From positions 1,472,001 through 1,536,000 of the forward strand of contig NZ_CP118224.1 of assembly GCF_030849025.1 (NCBI RefSeq): a stretch of 64,000 nt of DNA, in the 5' to 3' direction. This stretch comes from Oceanimonas pelagia. Its GTDB lineage: Bacteria > Pseudomonadota > Gammaproteobacteria > Enterobacterales > Aeromonadaceae. A program made the position numbers and the translations under genes. The notes under the pieces were generated by a model that had not been told where the DNA came from, ran no database searches, and worked only from the letters and a program-made list of their open reading frames with translations. Positions 1 to 7,854 of this stretch are shown here, one piece after another; position 1 is the stretch's first letter; each line of letters starts with the position of its first letter.

Positions 1-1
1 C

Positions 2-340
2 ATGTCGTTACCTCCGTGTCCCAAGTGCAACTCCGAATACGTTTACCAGGATCAGGCGCAGCTGGTTTGCCCCGAGTGCGGCCATGAGTGGAACCCGGCG
101 GACGTGGCCGCCGAAGACGCGCCCATTACCGCCAAGGATGCCAACGGCACCCTGCTGCAGGAAGGCGACAAAGTTACTGTGGCCAAGGATCTCAAGGTAA
201 AGGGCAGCTCCATGGTGATTAAGATCGGTACCAAGGCGCTGATCCGCCGCATTGTAGACGCCAAGGATCACGAGCTGGACTGCAAAGTAGACGGCATTGG
301 CGAGATGATGGTCACCGCCGCCTTTGTGAAAAAATCCTGA
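2..340 (+). CDS. yjdM: YjdM/PhnA-family zinc-ribbon protein
   Basis: This is a 112-residue protein of the YjdM (formerly PhnA) family. The N-terminal zinc ribbon is visible as CPKC near residues 6-9 and CPEC near residues 23-26, and a small beta-rich C-terminal domain carries the DxxGxxLxxGDxV pattern near residues 46-58. Its length is that usual for the family, so the gene looks complete although its ATG is only the second base of the window; its promoter and ribosome site are outside. The biochemical role is not settled: the old link to phosphonate use is historical, and I infer no reaction. It is followed by a hairpin terminator that leads straight into the next gene. Confidence 0.93.
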   Translation: MSLPPCPKCNSEYVYQDQAQLVCPECGHEWNPADVAAEDAPITAKDANGTLLQEGDKVTVAKDLKVKGSSMVIKIGTKALIRRIVDAKDHELDCKVDGIGEMMVTAAFVKKS

Positions 341-347
341 CCTCTGT

Positions 348-375
348 CGGGCTCCTGAAAAGGGGCCCGTTTTTT
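348..375 (+). terminator. Rho-independent terminator after yjdM
   Basis: CGGGCTCCT and AGGGGCCCG pair with one G-T wobble around a GAAA loop and are followed by six T. The next gene's ATG directly abuts the T-run, so the 3' stem arm (AGGGG) is also the only Shine-Dalgarno-like sequence for that gene. Confidence 0.85.
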
Positions 376-852
376 ATGAAAAACATTTTGGTCAGCGCCT
401 GCCTGATGGGCGCACCGGTCAGGTATAACGGCAACAGCCTGGGGCTGGCGCCAAATGACCTGGCCTGGCTGCAGCAGCACTTCTGCATTAAAACCCTGTG
501 CCCCGAGCTGGCGGGCGGCTTGCCCGTGCCCAGGGCGCCCGCCGAAATTGCCGGCGGCGAAGGGACCGATGTGCTCCTGGGCACCGCCCGTATTGTGGAC
601 AACACCGGCGCCGATCAAACCAACGCCTTTGTGCGTGGCGCCGAGCAGACCCTGGCGTTTTGTCGCCAGCATCATATTCGCCATGCCATTCTGGCCGAAG
701 CCAGCCCTTCCTGTGGCAGCGGCACCATTTATAACGGCCACTTCAGTGGCGAGAAAGTGGCCGGGCAGGGTGTTACCGCCGCCTTGCTGCGCCGTCACGG
801 CATTGTGGTGGTCAGCCAGCACAATATTGCCTGGCTCAGGGACCGTTGCTGA
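376..852 (+). CDS. DUF523 family protein
   Basis: This 158-residue protein belongs to the DUF523 family, seen from the N-terminal ILVSACLMGAPVRYNG, the CPELAGGLPVPR block near residues 40-51 and the ASPSCGSG motif near residue 113. The conserved cysteines in these blocks suggest metal or redox chemistry, but no activity is established. Homologues are often about 150 residues, so it is full length. The ATG comes immediately after the T-run of the upstream terminator. The only ribosome-binding-like sequence is the AGGGG in the hairpin's 3' arm, so folding of the hairpin and translation initiation should compete. The next gene starts 73 bases downstream on the same strand. Confidence 0.88.
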   Translation: MKNILVSACLMGAPVRYNGNSLGLAPNDLAWLQQHFCIKTLCPELAGGLPVPRAPAEIAGGEGTDVLLGTARIVDNTGADQTNAFVRGAEQTLAFCRQHHIRHAILAEASPSCGSGTIYNGHFSGEKVAGQGVTAALLRRHGIVVVSQHNIAWLRDRC

Positions 853-925
853 CGGTCATTCCTGCCTGTGTTTATACCGGTGCGCGCTGTCTATGATTGA
901 TACAGGCATATGAGGAGGGGCAGGC

Positions 926-1216
926 ATGGCAAAGGCGTATTGCATCGTGAATATCGTCAAGATTTATGATGCCGAAAAGTTCAATGAGTATGTTGTTGGG
1001 CATACGCCCACCATCGAGCAATATGGCGGTCGTTTTCTGGTAAAGGGAGACAGGGGGGAGGTGCTGGAAGGGGTGTGGCCGGCCAACCTGATGGTGGTGC
1101 ACGAATTTCCCAGTGTGGAACGGTTTCGGGCCTGGTACCACTCCGAGGAATATCGTCCCTGGAAGGCATTGCGCCAGTCCTGTGCCGACGTGAACGTGAT
1201 CCTCACGAAAGGATAA
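926..1216 (+). CDS. DUF1330 family protein
   Basis: This 96-residue single-domain protein of the DUF1330 family has a ferredoxin-like alpha+beta (dimeric alpha-beta barrel) pattern. Diagnostic stretches are AYCIVNIVKIYDAEKFNEY at the start, the GGRFLVKGD turn near residues 34-42 and the EFPSVERFRAWYHSEEY block near residues 60-76. A strong GAGGAGGGG ribosome site lies just before the ATG and fixes the start. No substrate is known for the family. A hairpin terminator follows the stop codon, so it is likely transcribed on its own or with the DUF523 gene upstream. Confidence 0.9.
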   Translation: MAKAYCIVNIVKIYDAEKFNEYVVGHTPTIEQYGGRFLVKGDRGEVLEGVWPANLMVVHEFPSVERFRAWYHSEEYRPWKALRQSCADVNVILTKG

Positions 1217-1233
1217 CCGGTCGCAACACGCAC

Positions 1234-1268
1234 CGGGCGGGATTTTTAGATGAAAACCCCGCCCCTTT
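1234..1268 (+). terminator. Terminator after DUF1330 gene
   Basis: GGGCGGG pairs with CCCGCCC, and inner TTTT/AAAA tracts extend the stem. The structure is followed by CTTTT. It lies just after the DUF1330 stop codon and before the chemoreceptor gene. Confidence 0.7.
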
Positions 1269-1412
1269 TGTGGGTGATTTTTGTACTTGCCCGGTCCAGG
1301 CGAATCCATTAGCATGCCTTTCCTGACTTTTTGGTCAACAACCTTGTTACAGTTTGCGCCTGCAATGGTCGTTTTGTACGAGGTCTGAAGGAGTTTCCCG
1401 CCTGGAGCCGGC

Positions 1413-3347
1413 ATGCATACATTCAAGTTAAGAACCATTCTTATCGCCTTTGTGGCGATGTCACTGGCGTTGCTGACGCTGGTATCCACCTTTATCAATG
1501 TTCATCGTTTTTCCGGCCTGTATTACGGCCAGACCGAAAGTAACCTGCTGCCCAACAGTGTGGGCCGGGTGGCGGAGCAGGTGCGCGCCGAGCTGCTGCC
1601 CACCATGCTGCTGTCCGATAATCTGGCCGAAAACACCCTGTTGCACGACTGGATGCGGGAAGGGGAAAGGGCGTCGCCCATGCACGGGCAGGCTCTGCGC
1701 TATTTTAACAGGCTGCGGGCCCAGGCCGGCGCCTCCACCCTGTTCTGGGTGTCGGGCGAGAGCAGCACCTATTACACCGATGCGGGCGTGTTCAAGCAAA
1801 TATCACCTTCCGATCCTCTCGATCGCTGGTATTACGACTTTATCAACAGCCATGAGCAACGGGCGCTGAACCTGGAGCCGGACGAGCGCACCGGCAAGCT
1901 CACGCTGTTTGTGAACTCGGTGGTGGAAGTGGATGGCAGGCGCGTGGGCGCCGCCGGCATGGGCCAGGATGTGTCGGCCATTGTGGATCTGGTGTCCAAT
2001 TACCACCTGGGGAAAAACGGTTACCTGTTTCTGGTGAACGGTCAGGGCGTGATTAACGCCCATCCCGATGCCGGCCTGGTGGGCAAGTCACTGGCCGGGC
2101 TGGCCGGGTTTGCCCCCGTTGCCGGCCTGCTTGAACAGCAGCAAAGCAGCTTTGACTTCGAGCAGACCGACTTTAACGGTGAAAATGTCTATCTGGCCGT
2201 GCAGAACATTCGCGACACCGGCCTGAAGCTGGTGGCGGTGCTGCCGTCGGCGGAGATCAGCGGCACCATCAACCGGGTGATCTCGTCTTCCGTGCTGGTC
2301 AGCATTGTGCTGGCGCTGGCCTTTATTGTCGTGGCGGTGCTCTTTGCCAATGCCCTGGCCCGGGCCATTCGCCGGGTGGGAGACGATTTGCTGGCCATGT
2401 CGGGTAATGGTGGTGATCTCACCAAGCGGCTGGATGATCGCCACGACAACGAGCTGGGCCACCTGGCCCGGGGCTTTAATGCCATTATCGGCAAAATTCG
2501 TGAGCTGGTGGCGGAAATCCAGCACACCGAAACCGCCATGAAGTCCGGCATTGAGCAACTGGCGCAACTGGCCGACGACACCTTCAGGGCCACCGAGGTG
2601 CAACGGGGCCAAACCGAGCAGGTGGCTACCTCCATTACCGAAATGGGTCAGACCGTGACCGAGGTGTCTGGCATTGCCCAGCGCACCGCCGGTGACACCG
2701 AGGCGGCGGTGGGAGAGGCCCACAGCACCAACCAGAACATGTCGCTTACCATGCATACCATGGCTCAACTCAACGGCGTGATGAACGACATCGAAACCAC
2801 CATCAATGACTTTGCCGATCAGGCCGATGCCATCAACTCGGTGGTGGAAGTGATCAATGCCATTTCCGAGCAGACCAACCTGCTGGCCCTGAATGCGGCC
2901 ATTGAAGCGGCCCGGGCCGGCGAGCAGGGCCGTGGCTTTGCGGTGGTCGCCGACGAGGTGCGCAACCTGGCCAAACGCACTCAGGCATCCACCCAGGAGA
3001 TTAGCGAGCAGATCGCCCGGCTGCAGCAAACCGCGCGTCAGTCTACCGCCGCCATTCGTGAAGGCACCGACAACAGCCGCCGGGTGGCCGAGAGCACCGA
3101 GCAGTCGGCCAAAGCCCTGGCCAGCATTCAGCAGCGTTTTGAAGCCATCAGCTCCGGCAGCCATCAGGTGGCGGCGGCCACCGAGGAGCAGGGCGCGGTG
3201 GCGGAGCACATCAACCAGTCGGCCCATGTGATCTCCGACAGTGCCGCCGGTATTCACAGCAATGCCGAGCAGCAGCTGGCCGCCATCAGCCAGCTGCAGC
3301 AGCGGGCCGAGCACCTGCGCAGCCTGGTGGGGCAATTCAGGGTGTAA
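1413..3347 (+). CDS. Methyl-accepting chemotaxis protein with periplasmic Cache-type sensor
   Basis: A 644-residue transmembrane chemoreceptor that signals ligand binding to CheA/CheW. The order is TM1 at about residues 7-29, a large periplasmic sensor at about 30-290 that looks like a double Cache domain (FYxDxxN-like and [18 protein letters not shown] segments), TM2 at about 293-313, a HAMP domain, and a cytoplasmic signalling domain. The hairpin tip is diagnostic: [20 protein letters not shown] begins at about residue 486. There is no CheR-tethering NWETF-type pentapeptide at the C-terminus. GGAG lies five bases before the ATG. I see no flagellar sigma-28 promoter upstream, unlike the second receptor at 12343. 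The ligand cannot be told from sequence. The gene ends at a bidirectional terminator facing the next gene. Confidence 0.93.
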   Translation: MHTFKLRTILIAFVAMSLALLTLVSTFINVHRFSGLYYGQTESNLLPNSVGRVAEQVRAELLPTMLLSDNLAENTLLHDWMREGERASPMHGQALRYFNRLRAQAGASTLFWVSGESSTYYTDAGVFKQISPSDPLDRWYYDFINSHEQRALNLEPDERTGKLTLFVNSVVEVDGRRVGAAGMGQDVSAIVDLVSNYHLGKNGYLFLVNGQGVINAHPDAGLVGKSLAGLAGFAPVAGLLEQQQSSFDFEQTDFNGENVYLAVQNIRDTGLKLVAVLPSAEISGTINRVISSSVLVSIVLALAFIVVAVLFANALARAIRRVGDDLLAMSGNGGDLTKRLDDRHDNELGHLARGFNAIIGKIRELVAEIQHTETAMKSGIEQLAQLADDTFRATEVQRGQTEQVATSITEMGQTVTEVSGIAQRTAGDTEAAVGEAHSTNQNMSLTMHTMAQLNGVMNDIETTINDFADQADAINSVVEVINAISEQTNLLALNAAIEAARAGEQGRGFAVVADEVRNLAKRTQASTQEISEQIARLQQTARQSTAAIREGTDNSRRVAESTEQSAKALASIQQRFEAISSGSHQVAAATEEQGAVAEHINQSAHVISDSAAGIHSNAEQQLAAISQLQQRAEHLRSLVGQFRV

Positions 3348-3373
3348 GCCGGCAACAACAATGGCTGTTCAAG

Positions 3374-3395
3374 GCCCGGCTTGCCGGGCTTTTTT
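3374..3395. terminator. Terminator between convergent genes
   Basis: GCCCGGC pairs with GCCGGGC around a very short loop and is followed by six T on the plus strand, with AA before the stem. It lies between the convergent chemoreceptor and Dph6-like genes and probably ends the former. Confidence 0.8.
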
Positions 3396-4065
3396 ACGCC
3401 GGCAGCACATCCGCAAATACAAAGCCGTCCCGCTCCACCACCTCGCCGGTTTTAATTTTCACGGGCCCGTCAAACAGGGGCCCGTCGAACACAAAGGTGT
3501 GAAACTCGCCGTTTTCGCCGCAGGGATCGGTGCCCTCGGGCAATTGGGCCAGCAGCCCGGCGGTCAGCTCCCGGCCGGCGAATTCCACCGGTACTTTTTT
3601 CGGATCCAGGCAGGTGATCACCGCCCGCAGGCCGCTCTCGAACATGGTGTAAGGCAGGTCACGGGTGGGGGTATGCCAGATGGGAAACACTGCCTCAATG
3701 CCGGTGCCTGCCAGCTGGTTTTCACGGTACTGCCTTACGTCTTCCAGCAGCAAATCACCAAAGCCAAAGGCTTCTATGCCCTGTGCTTTTGCCCGTGCAA
3801 TAAAGGCGCCCATGCGTTGCTGATAGTCTGCATTGGTGCAGGGCCAGGGCAGGGTAATGATGTCCAGCGGCAGGCCAAGGGTGCTGGCCTGCCGGCGCAG
3901 CAATTCTGCCCGTACTCCGTGCATGGCCACCCGGTCAAAGGCTGCATTCACAGTGGTGAACAGCCCCACCACCTCAAAGTGCGGGTCTTGCAACAGTTGT
4001 TGCAGGGCCCAGGCACTGTCCTTGCCGCTGCTCCAGGACATTAACAGTTTGCGCTTGTGAGTCAT
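3394..4065 (-). CDS. Dph6-related ATP pyrophosphatase
   Basis: This 223-residue enzyme belongs to the adenine-nucleotide alpha-hydrolase superfamily, Dph6 (diphthine-ammonia ligase) related branch. The PP-loop SGKDSA near residues 13-18 binds ATP, and the C-terminal GENGEFHTFV motif near residue 182 is typical of the Dph6-like clade. Bacteria lack diphthamide, so the eukaryotic reaction cannot simply be carried over; an ATP-dependent amidation or ligation on an unknown substrate is inferred. It is transcribed alone, convergent with the chemoreceptor and divergent from the coiled-coil gene. The length matches bacterial homologues. Confidence 0.88.
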   Translation of the reverse strand: MTHKRKLLMSWSSGKDSAWALQQLLQDPHFEVVGLFTTVNAAFDRVAMHGVRAELLRRQASTLGLPLDIITLPWPCTNADYQQRMGAFIARAKAQGIEAFGFGDLLLEDVRQYRENQLAGTGIEAVFPIWHTPTRDLPYTMFESGLRAVITCLDPKKVPVEFAGRELTAGLLAQLPEGTDPCGENGEFHTFVFDGPLFDGPVKIKTGEVVERDGFVFADVLPA

Positions 4066-4244
4066 GATGCCATCCCTGAAAAAGCGGCCATGGTAACACA
4101 GTCGCGACCCACCCTTGGGGGTGACGCCGGGCGGTTGTTCTGGCGGAGGCAGGCAGCTAGGCTAGAGATACCGGTGGCGAAGGTAGTGGCCGCCGGCGCG
4201 TCGTCAAGGCGCCCGCTTTCTATCTCGACAGGAGGAGTCACCCC

Positions 4245-4541
4245 ATGAATGAGAGAGAGCTGTATCAGCAAAAGGCGCGGGCCAAGCTGGATGAGTGGAA
4301 AGCCGAACTCGACAAGCTCAAGGCGCAGGCCGAGCAGGCTGATGCTGACGCCCGCATTGAACTCAACCGTCAGATCAAGACCATGAAGGCTCAAATAGAG
4401 CAGGGCGAAAGCAAGCTTGATGAATTATCCGAGGCCGGAGAGCAAAGCTGGCAGGAGCTGAAGCAAGGGTTTGAACGTGCATGGAATACCCTGAGCGATG
4501 CCTTCGGCAAGGCCGCCGACAAGTTCAAGCAACAGCGTTAA
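4245..4541 (+). CDS. Small coiled-coil protein (sll1863-type stress family)
   Basis: A 98-residue, highly charged protein that is almost entirely helical. Heptad-like spacing of Leu, Ile and Ala, with many Glu, Lys and Gln, predicts a coiled coil over residues 5-70. A second helix, ERAWNTLSDAFGKAADKF, is amphipathic. There is no signal peptide or membrane segment. It resembles short coiled-coil proteins annotated as sll1863-family stress response proteins, but no biochemical role is known. An AGGAG sequence lies eight bases before the ATG, and a hairpin terminator follows the stop. Confidence 0.72.
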   Translation: MNERELYQQKARAKLDEWKAELDKLKAQAEQADADARIELNRQIKTMKAQIEQGESKLDELSEAGEQSWQELKQGFERAWNTLSDAFGKAADKFKQQR

Positions 4542-4577
4542 TCCCGGGCCGGTCTGCGCGGCCGGCTGTTGCGTCAC

Positions 4578-4606
4578 GCCCGTCTTGCCGGGCTTTGTTT
4601 TTTGGC
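4578..4606 (+). terminator. Terminator after coiled-coil gene
   Basis: GCCCG pairs with CGGGC around TCTTGC and is followed by a T-rich tract. It lies 37 bases after the stop of the coiled-coil gene. Confidence 0.7.
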
Positions 4607-4620
4607 AGGCGACCTTGGCC

Positions 4621-4626
4621 TATAAT
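4621..4626 (+). promoter_or_regulatory. Putative -10 element of lipoprotein operon
   Basis: A consensus TATAAT lies 50 bases before the lipoprotein start and directly after the upstream terminator. No convincing -35 is present at 16-18 bases, so only the -10 is called. Confidence 0.5.
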
Positions 4627-4675
4627 GCCCGCATATTTTAACCCGCTGTATTCACGGCATGTTTGGCGAGAAAGA

Positions 4676-5038
4676 ATGAAATCATTGAAATATGGCGCAT
4701 GCCTGGCGCTGGCCCTGCTGCTCACGGCCTGCGATCACGGCTTCGAAGGGGTGTATGAGACCCGGGCGGATTCGTCCAACGAGATGATGTCCCAGCTGAT
4801 GAACGATTTTGCCGGCCTGGTGGGCAGCGAACACATCGTGATCGGCACCGACTACATCGAGCACAACGGCGAACGTACCCGCTTTGACGACATATTTGTT
4901 CGCGAGTCGGCGGGCAAGCGTTATCTGGTGTTCGTGCAGGGGGAGCAGGAGGAGGTCTGGACCATAGTGGACGACCATACCCTGATGAAAGGCAACGGCC
5001 TGGTCAAGGTGCTGATGGAGCGGGTGGGCGATGAGTGA
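4676..5038 (+). CDS. Small predicted lipoprotein
   Basis: A 120-residue predicted lipoprotein. MKSLKYGACLALALLLTAC is a signal peptide ending in the lipobox LTAC, with Cys19 the lipidated residue. The position after Cys is Asp, which in enterobacteria would favour retention in the inner membrane. The mature part is acidic and beta-rich (VIGTDYIEHNG and RYLVFVQGEQEEVWTIVD), like small lipoproteins with a single antiparallel sheet. I do not recognise a named family. The frame stays open upstream to 4481, but the lipobox and the TATAAT 50 bases upstream support this start. The last eight bases overlap the start of the DUF1289 gene, so the two are translationally coupled. Confidence 0.8.
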   Translation: MKSLKYGACLALALLLTACDHGFEGVYETRADSSNEMMSQLMNDFAGLVGSEHIVIGTDYIEHNGERTRFDDIFVRESAGKRYLVFVQGEQEEVWTIVDDHTLMKGNGLVKVLMERVGDE

Positions 5039-5207
5039 GCCGCTGGCCAGCCCCTGCATCGGCCACTGCCGGCTTGATGAGGAGCGCGTGTGTGAGGGCT
5101 GTTTTCGTACCATTGACGAGATCAGCGGCTGGCGCGAGCGCCCGGATCACGACAAGCGGGCCATACTGGCGCGTTGTGCGGCGCGACGCCGTCAGGCCGG
5201 CCAATAA
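5031..5207 (+). CDS. DUF1289 family small Cys-rich protein
   Basis: A 58-residue protein with the DUF1289 signature: SPCIGHCRLDEERVCEGCFR followed by TIDEISGW. The four cysteines (CxxxC and CxxC) suggest a bound metal ion. Homologues such as E. coli YdhL are small single-domain proteins of unknown function. The start overlaps the lipoprotein stop by eight bases, which implies coupled translation. The stop is followed after three bases by a strong bidirectional terminator. Confidence 0.88.
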   Translation: MSEPLASPCIGHCRLDEERVCEGCFRTIDEISGWRERPDHDKRAILARCAARRRQAGQ

Positions 5208-5232
5208 AAACAGCCCCGTAGCGGGGCTGTGG
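5205..5232. terminator. Bidirectional terminator
   Basis: CAGCCCCG pairs with CGGGGCTG around TAG. An A-run on the left becomes a U-run for the minus-strand transcript of the outer-membrane protein gene. It probably serves mainly that gene. Confidence 0.8.
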
Positions 5233-5254
5233 TGTGCAAAGCCGGAAAGGGGGC

Positions 5255-5812
5255 TCAGAAATTGAGGCCCATGCCAAAGGTATAGGCCCAGGCACCATCA
5301 TCGAAGTTGTCACTGGCGCTGTCGCCGCTGTCAAACAGAAACTGATATTCGGCCCTGGCCTGAATAAAGGTGGTGGGCAGCAGATAATACTTGAGGCCCG
5401 CTTCCAGGCCGGCAATGCCGGTGTCGTTCACACCGTCGCCGTAAATGGCACCCAGTGAGGCGCCCACAAAGGGACGGGCTGCATTCTGGCCAAAGTGGTA
5501 GTCAACAAAACCACGGGTGCTGCCGTTCCAGAAATCGTCGGTCAGGCCTTCACCTTCCACGTCGGCATAGCTGATGCTCTGGCGAATACCTGCCAGGGTG
5601 CGGTCGGAGAGGTACCAGCCATAATCGGCGGAGATACCAAAACTGCTGTTGTCGAAGTCTTTGCTGCTGCTACCGGTACCCGAAAGCGAGAACTCCCGAT
5701 CACCCTGGTTCGGTCCTATGCTGCTGTGGCCATGCATGTTGGCCATGGCCACGGCAGGCAGCAGGGTGGCGCCCATAATTGCGACCAGCGGAGCTTTTTT
5801 GAGCATGTTCAT
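5255..5812 (-). CDS. Predicted outer-membrane beta-barrel protein
   Basis: A 185-residue precursor with a signal peptide cleaved after about residue 24 (LLPAVAMA-N). The mature part alternates amphipathic strands (SFGISADYGWYL, GLKYYLLPTTFIQARAEYQF) and ends in aromatic GMGLNF, the C-terminal Phe expected for recognition by the BAM complex. Size and strand count suggest an eight-stranded barrel of the OmpA/OmpW/porin-like group, without a periplasmic peptidoglycan-binding domain. Its cargo or partner is unknown. A CGAGGTG ribosome site precedes the ATG. An FNR-like sequence lies 22 bases upstream of the start codon. Confidence 0.82.
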   Translation of the reverse strand: MNMLKKAPLVAIMGATLLPAVAMANMHGHSSIGPNQGDREFSLSGTGSSSKDFDNSSFGISADYGWYLSDRTLAGIRQSISYADVEGEGLTDDFWNGSTRGFVDYHFGQNAARPFVGASLGAIYGDGVNDTGIAGLEAGLKYYLLPTTFIQARAEYQFLFDSGDSASDNFDDGAWAYTFGMGLNF

Positions 5813-5833
5813 GATAACACCTCGGATTAATCA

Positions 5834-5847
5834 TTGGTTTCAATCAA
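5834..5847 (-). promoter_or_regulatory. FNR-like site upstream of outer-membrane protein gene
   Basis: TTGGTTTCAATCAA matches the FNR consensus TTGAT-N4-ATCAA at nine of ten defined positions. Its closeness to the start codon would place it over the transcript start, which fits repression better than activation. The rest of the 5813-6144 intergenic stretch holds the divergent promoters and no further gene that I can see. Confidence 0.35.
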
Positions 5848-6101
5848 GCACTTACCACTCTTCGAATAAAACAACGTACCGGACCCGGCGTTCCGGGCTC
5901 GATAAACGAAGCGTGCCACTGTTGCTGTCAATCCTTGTCATTATTTGTCCTTGCCAATCGCTGCGGTCAGCAGGCTCGCAGCACTGCAAGTATAGAAGTC
6001 ATCCCTTCCGTGCGTTGGTTTTTTGACCTTTCGTCGGTCAATATGTGTCCGTTGTGTTTCATGTGAGCCACTTTTGAGCGCCGAAAGGGCGCCGCGGCGG
6101 C

Positions 6102-6110
6102 TGCTATAGT
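6102..6110 (+). promoter_or_regulatory. Extended -10 promoter of mscS-blc operon
   Basis: TGCTATAGT is an extended -10 (TGn plus TATAGT) 35 bases before the MscS start. It lies inside the inverted repeat GGCTGCT-N8-AGCAGCC (6099-6120). Confidence 0.5.
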
Positions 6111-6144
6111 TTCAGCAGCCTGTCAGCTTCAAGGAAGGTGCTGA

Positions 6145-7302
6145 ATGAACGACGACGAAGTGGCTCTGCTGTGGCAACAGTTTCGCAAAAGTCTTGAAGA
6201 TACCGGCAACGCCCTGGGGCTGAGCGGCTACAACTGGCAGGAACTGCTGGTGTATGCGGTGGGACAATTGCTGGTCACCCTGATGATCGGGATGCTGTTC
6301 TGGCTGCTGTATGTGACCGGCAGTCTGCTGATGCGCTGGCTGCTGGGTCGGCTGGGGCACGGCGCCGGCCCCTACCGCACCGGCCGGGTGGTGCTGCGCT
6401 ACCTGCTGGGGCTGGCGACTCTGGTGGCCATATTGGCGCAGTATGGCGCCGAAGACGGCCTCATCAAGGGCATGGCCCGGGCCGGGTTGATGACCCTGGC
6501 CTTTTATCTGGTGTGGCAGTTGCTGTCTCGCGGGCTGATCAACCGGTTGTCGCGCCGTCATCTCGACTCTTCCCTGGTGCAGTTGTGCAAAAACACCCTG
6601 TCGGTATCACTCATGGCCCTGGGCGCCATTACCGTGATGGCCCAGTTTGGGTTTGACGTGCTCTCCATTGTTGCCGGTCTGGGCATTGTGGGCATTGCCG
6701 TGGGCTTTGCCGCCCAGTCTACCCTGTCGAACTTTATTGCCGGCATCACCCTGCTGATTGAACGGCCTTTTCGTATTGGCGACTGGGTCTGCATTCATGG
6801 CCAGGAGGGCAGGGTGGTGCGTATTGCCTTTCGAACCACCTGGCTGCGTACCCGCGATAATGTGTTTGCCATGATTCCCAACGACAGCGTGGCCACCACC
6901 GACATCATCAATTACAGCGCCGAAGGGCCTACCCGTATTCGCATTCCGGTGCACATTGCCTACAAGGATTCGGTTGAGCACGCCAGAAGCGTTATCATGC
7001 CCATTCTGGCGGCGCATCCGCGCACCATTAACAACGACACCCTCGAGCCAAGGGTGCAGCTGCGGGAGCTGGCCGACTCCTCCGTGGTGCTCAGCGCCCA
7101 GGTGTGGGTCAGCGCCCGGGATGTGGAGGTGAAAGGGCGTATATCCTGCGAACTGCTGGAAGCGATCAAGCAGGGGCTGGATGACGCTGGCATTGAAATT
7201 CCCTTTCCGCACCTGCAACTGCACCTGGACGAAGCCCGTGGGCTGGAGCCGGTGTTTGGCCGGGCTGGCGCCGCCGATGATGAAACCACAAGGAGTCATT
7301 GA
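6145..7302 (+). CDS. Small-conductance mechanosensitive channel family protein
   Basis: A 385-residue inner-membrane protein of the MscS superfamily, predicted to release solutes on hypo-osmotic shock. Four or five hydrophobic segments occupy residues 30-230. The pore-lining helix and beta-domain entrance are recognisable as GIVGIAVGFAAQSTLSNFIAG followed by LLIERPFRIGDWV near residues 178-213, which is the family hallmark. A cytoplasmic vestibule domain follows. It is longer than E. coli MscS (286 residues) because of an extra N-terminal helix pair, as in YbdG/YnaI-type members; which of these it matches I cannot say. The stop codon is immediately followed by the lipocalin ATG, so the two form an operon. 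Confidence 0.9.
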   Translation: MNDDEVALLWQQFRKSLEDTGNALGLSGYNWQELLVYAVGQLLVTLMIGMLFWLLYVTGSLLMRWLLGRLGHGAGPYRTGRVVLRYLLGLATLVAILAQYGAEDGLIKGMARAGLMTLAFYLVWQLLSRGLINRLSRRHLDSSLVQLCKNTLSVSLMALGAITVMAQFGFDVLSIVAGLGIVGIAVGFAAQSTLSNFIAGITLLIERPFRIGDWVCIHGQEGRVVRIAFRTTWLRTRDNVFAMIPNDSVATTDIINYSAEGPTRIRIPVHIAYKDSVEHARSVIMPILAAHPRTINNDTLEPRVQLRELADSSVVLSAQVWVSARDVEVKGRISCELLEAIKQGLDDAGIEIPFPHLQLHLDEARGLEPVFGRAGAADDETTRSH

Positions 7303-7812
7303 ATGAAGCACAGCCTGTTGGCGCTGTTGTTGCTGCTGGCCGGATGCACCGGCAAGCCCGAAGGCATTACCCCGGTAACCGGGTTTGAACTGAACCGCTA
7401 TCTGGGCACCTGGTATGAAATTGCGCGGCTCGATCATTCCTTTGAGCGGGGGCTTGCGCGGGTGACGGCGGAATACAGCCTGCGCGATGATGGCGGCGTG
7501 CGGGTGATTAACCGGGGCTTTGATGTGCAGAAAGGGGAATGGAAGCAGGCGGAAGGCAAGGCCTATTTTGTTGAAACGCCCGACCTGGCTCACCTCAAGG
7601 TGTCGTTTTTCGGCCCCTTTTACGGTGCCTATGTGGTGTTTGAACTCGACGATCACTATCAATATGCCCTGGTGTCGGGCCCCAGTCGCCATTACTTCTG
7701 GTTGCTGGCACGTCGGCCCGAGCTGGCGCCCGAATTACGCCAACGGCTGATTGAACGGGCCGGCAGGGCAGGGTTTGATACCGACGCGCTGATTCTGGTT
7801 GAACATGAATAG
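7303..7812 (+). CDS. blc: Outer-membrane lipocalin lipoprotein Blc
   Basis: A 169-residue bacterial lipocalin. The signal peptide ends in LLAGC with Cys15 the lipidation site, followed by Thr, which predicts sorting to the outer membrane. The lipocalin signature GTWYEIARLDHSFERGL (about residues 36-52) is clear, and the second structurally conserved region appears as YGAYVVFELDDHYQYALVSGP, ending in the Arg motif of the barrel. Blc proteins bind fatty acids or lysophospholipids and are linked to membrane repair under stress. The ATG follows the mscS stop with no gap. Pairing with a mechanosensitive channel suggests a shared envelope-stress role, which is inference. Confidence 0.92.
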   Translation: MKHSLLALLLLLAGCTGKPEGITPVTGFELNRYLGTWYEIARLDHSFERGLARVTAEYSLRDDGGVRVINRGFDVQKGEWKQAEGKAYFVETPDLAHLKVSFFGPFYGAYVVFELDDHYQYALVSGPSRHYFWLLARRPELAPELRQRLIERAGRAGFDTDALILVEHE

Positions 7813-7854
7813 CTTATTCCAACATGCAAGAGCCATTTGATTCACCCGGTCGTA

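Noticed and set aside
987-1000. AGTATGTTGT, ten bases of E. coli Ter, on the plus strand
   Set aside because: It lies inside the DUF1330 coding region, lacks the GGCATAAAA half shared by the two candidate sites, and the codons fit the protein family.
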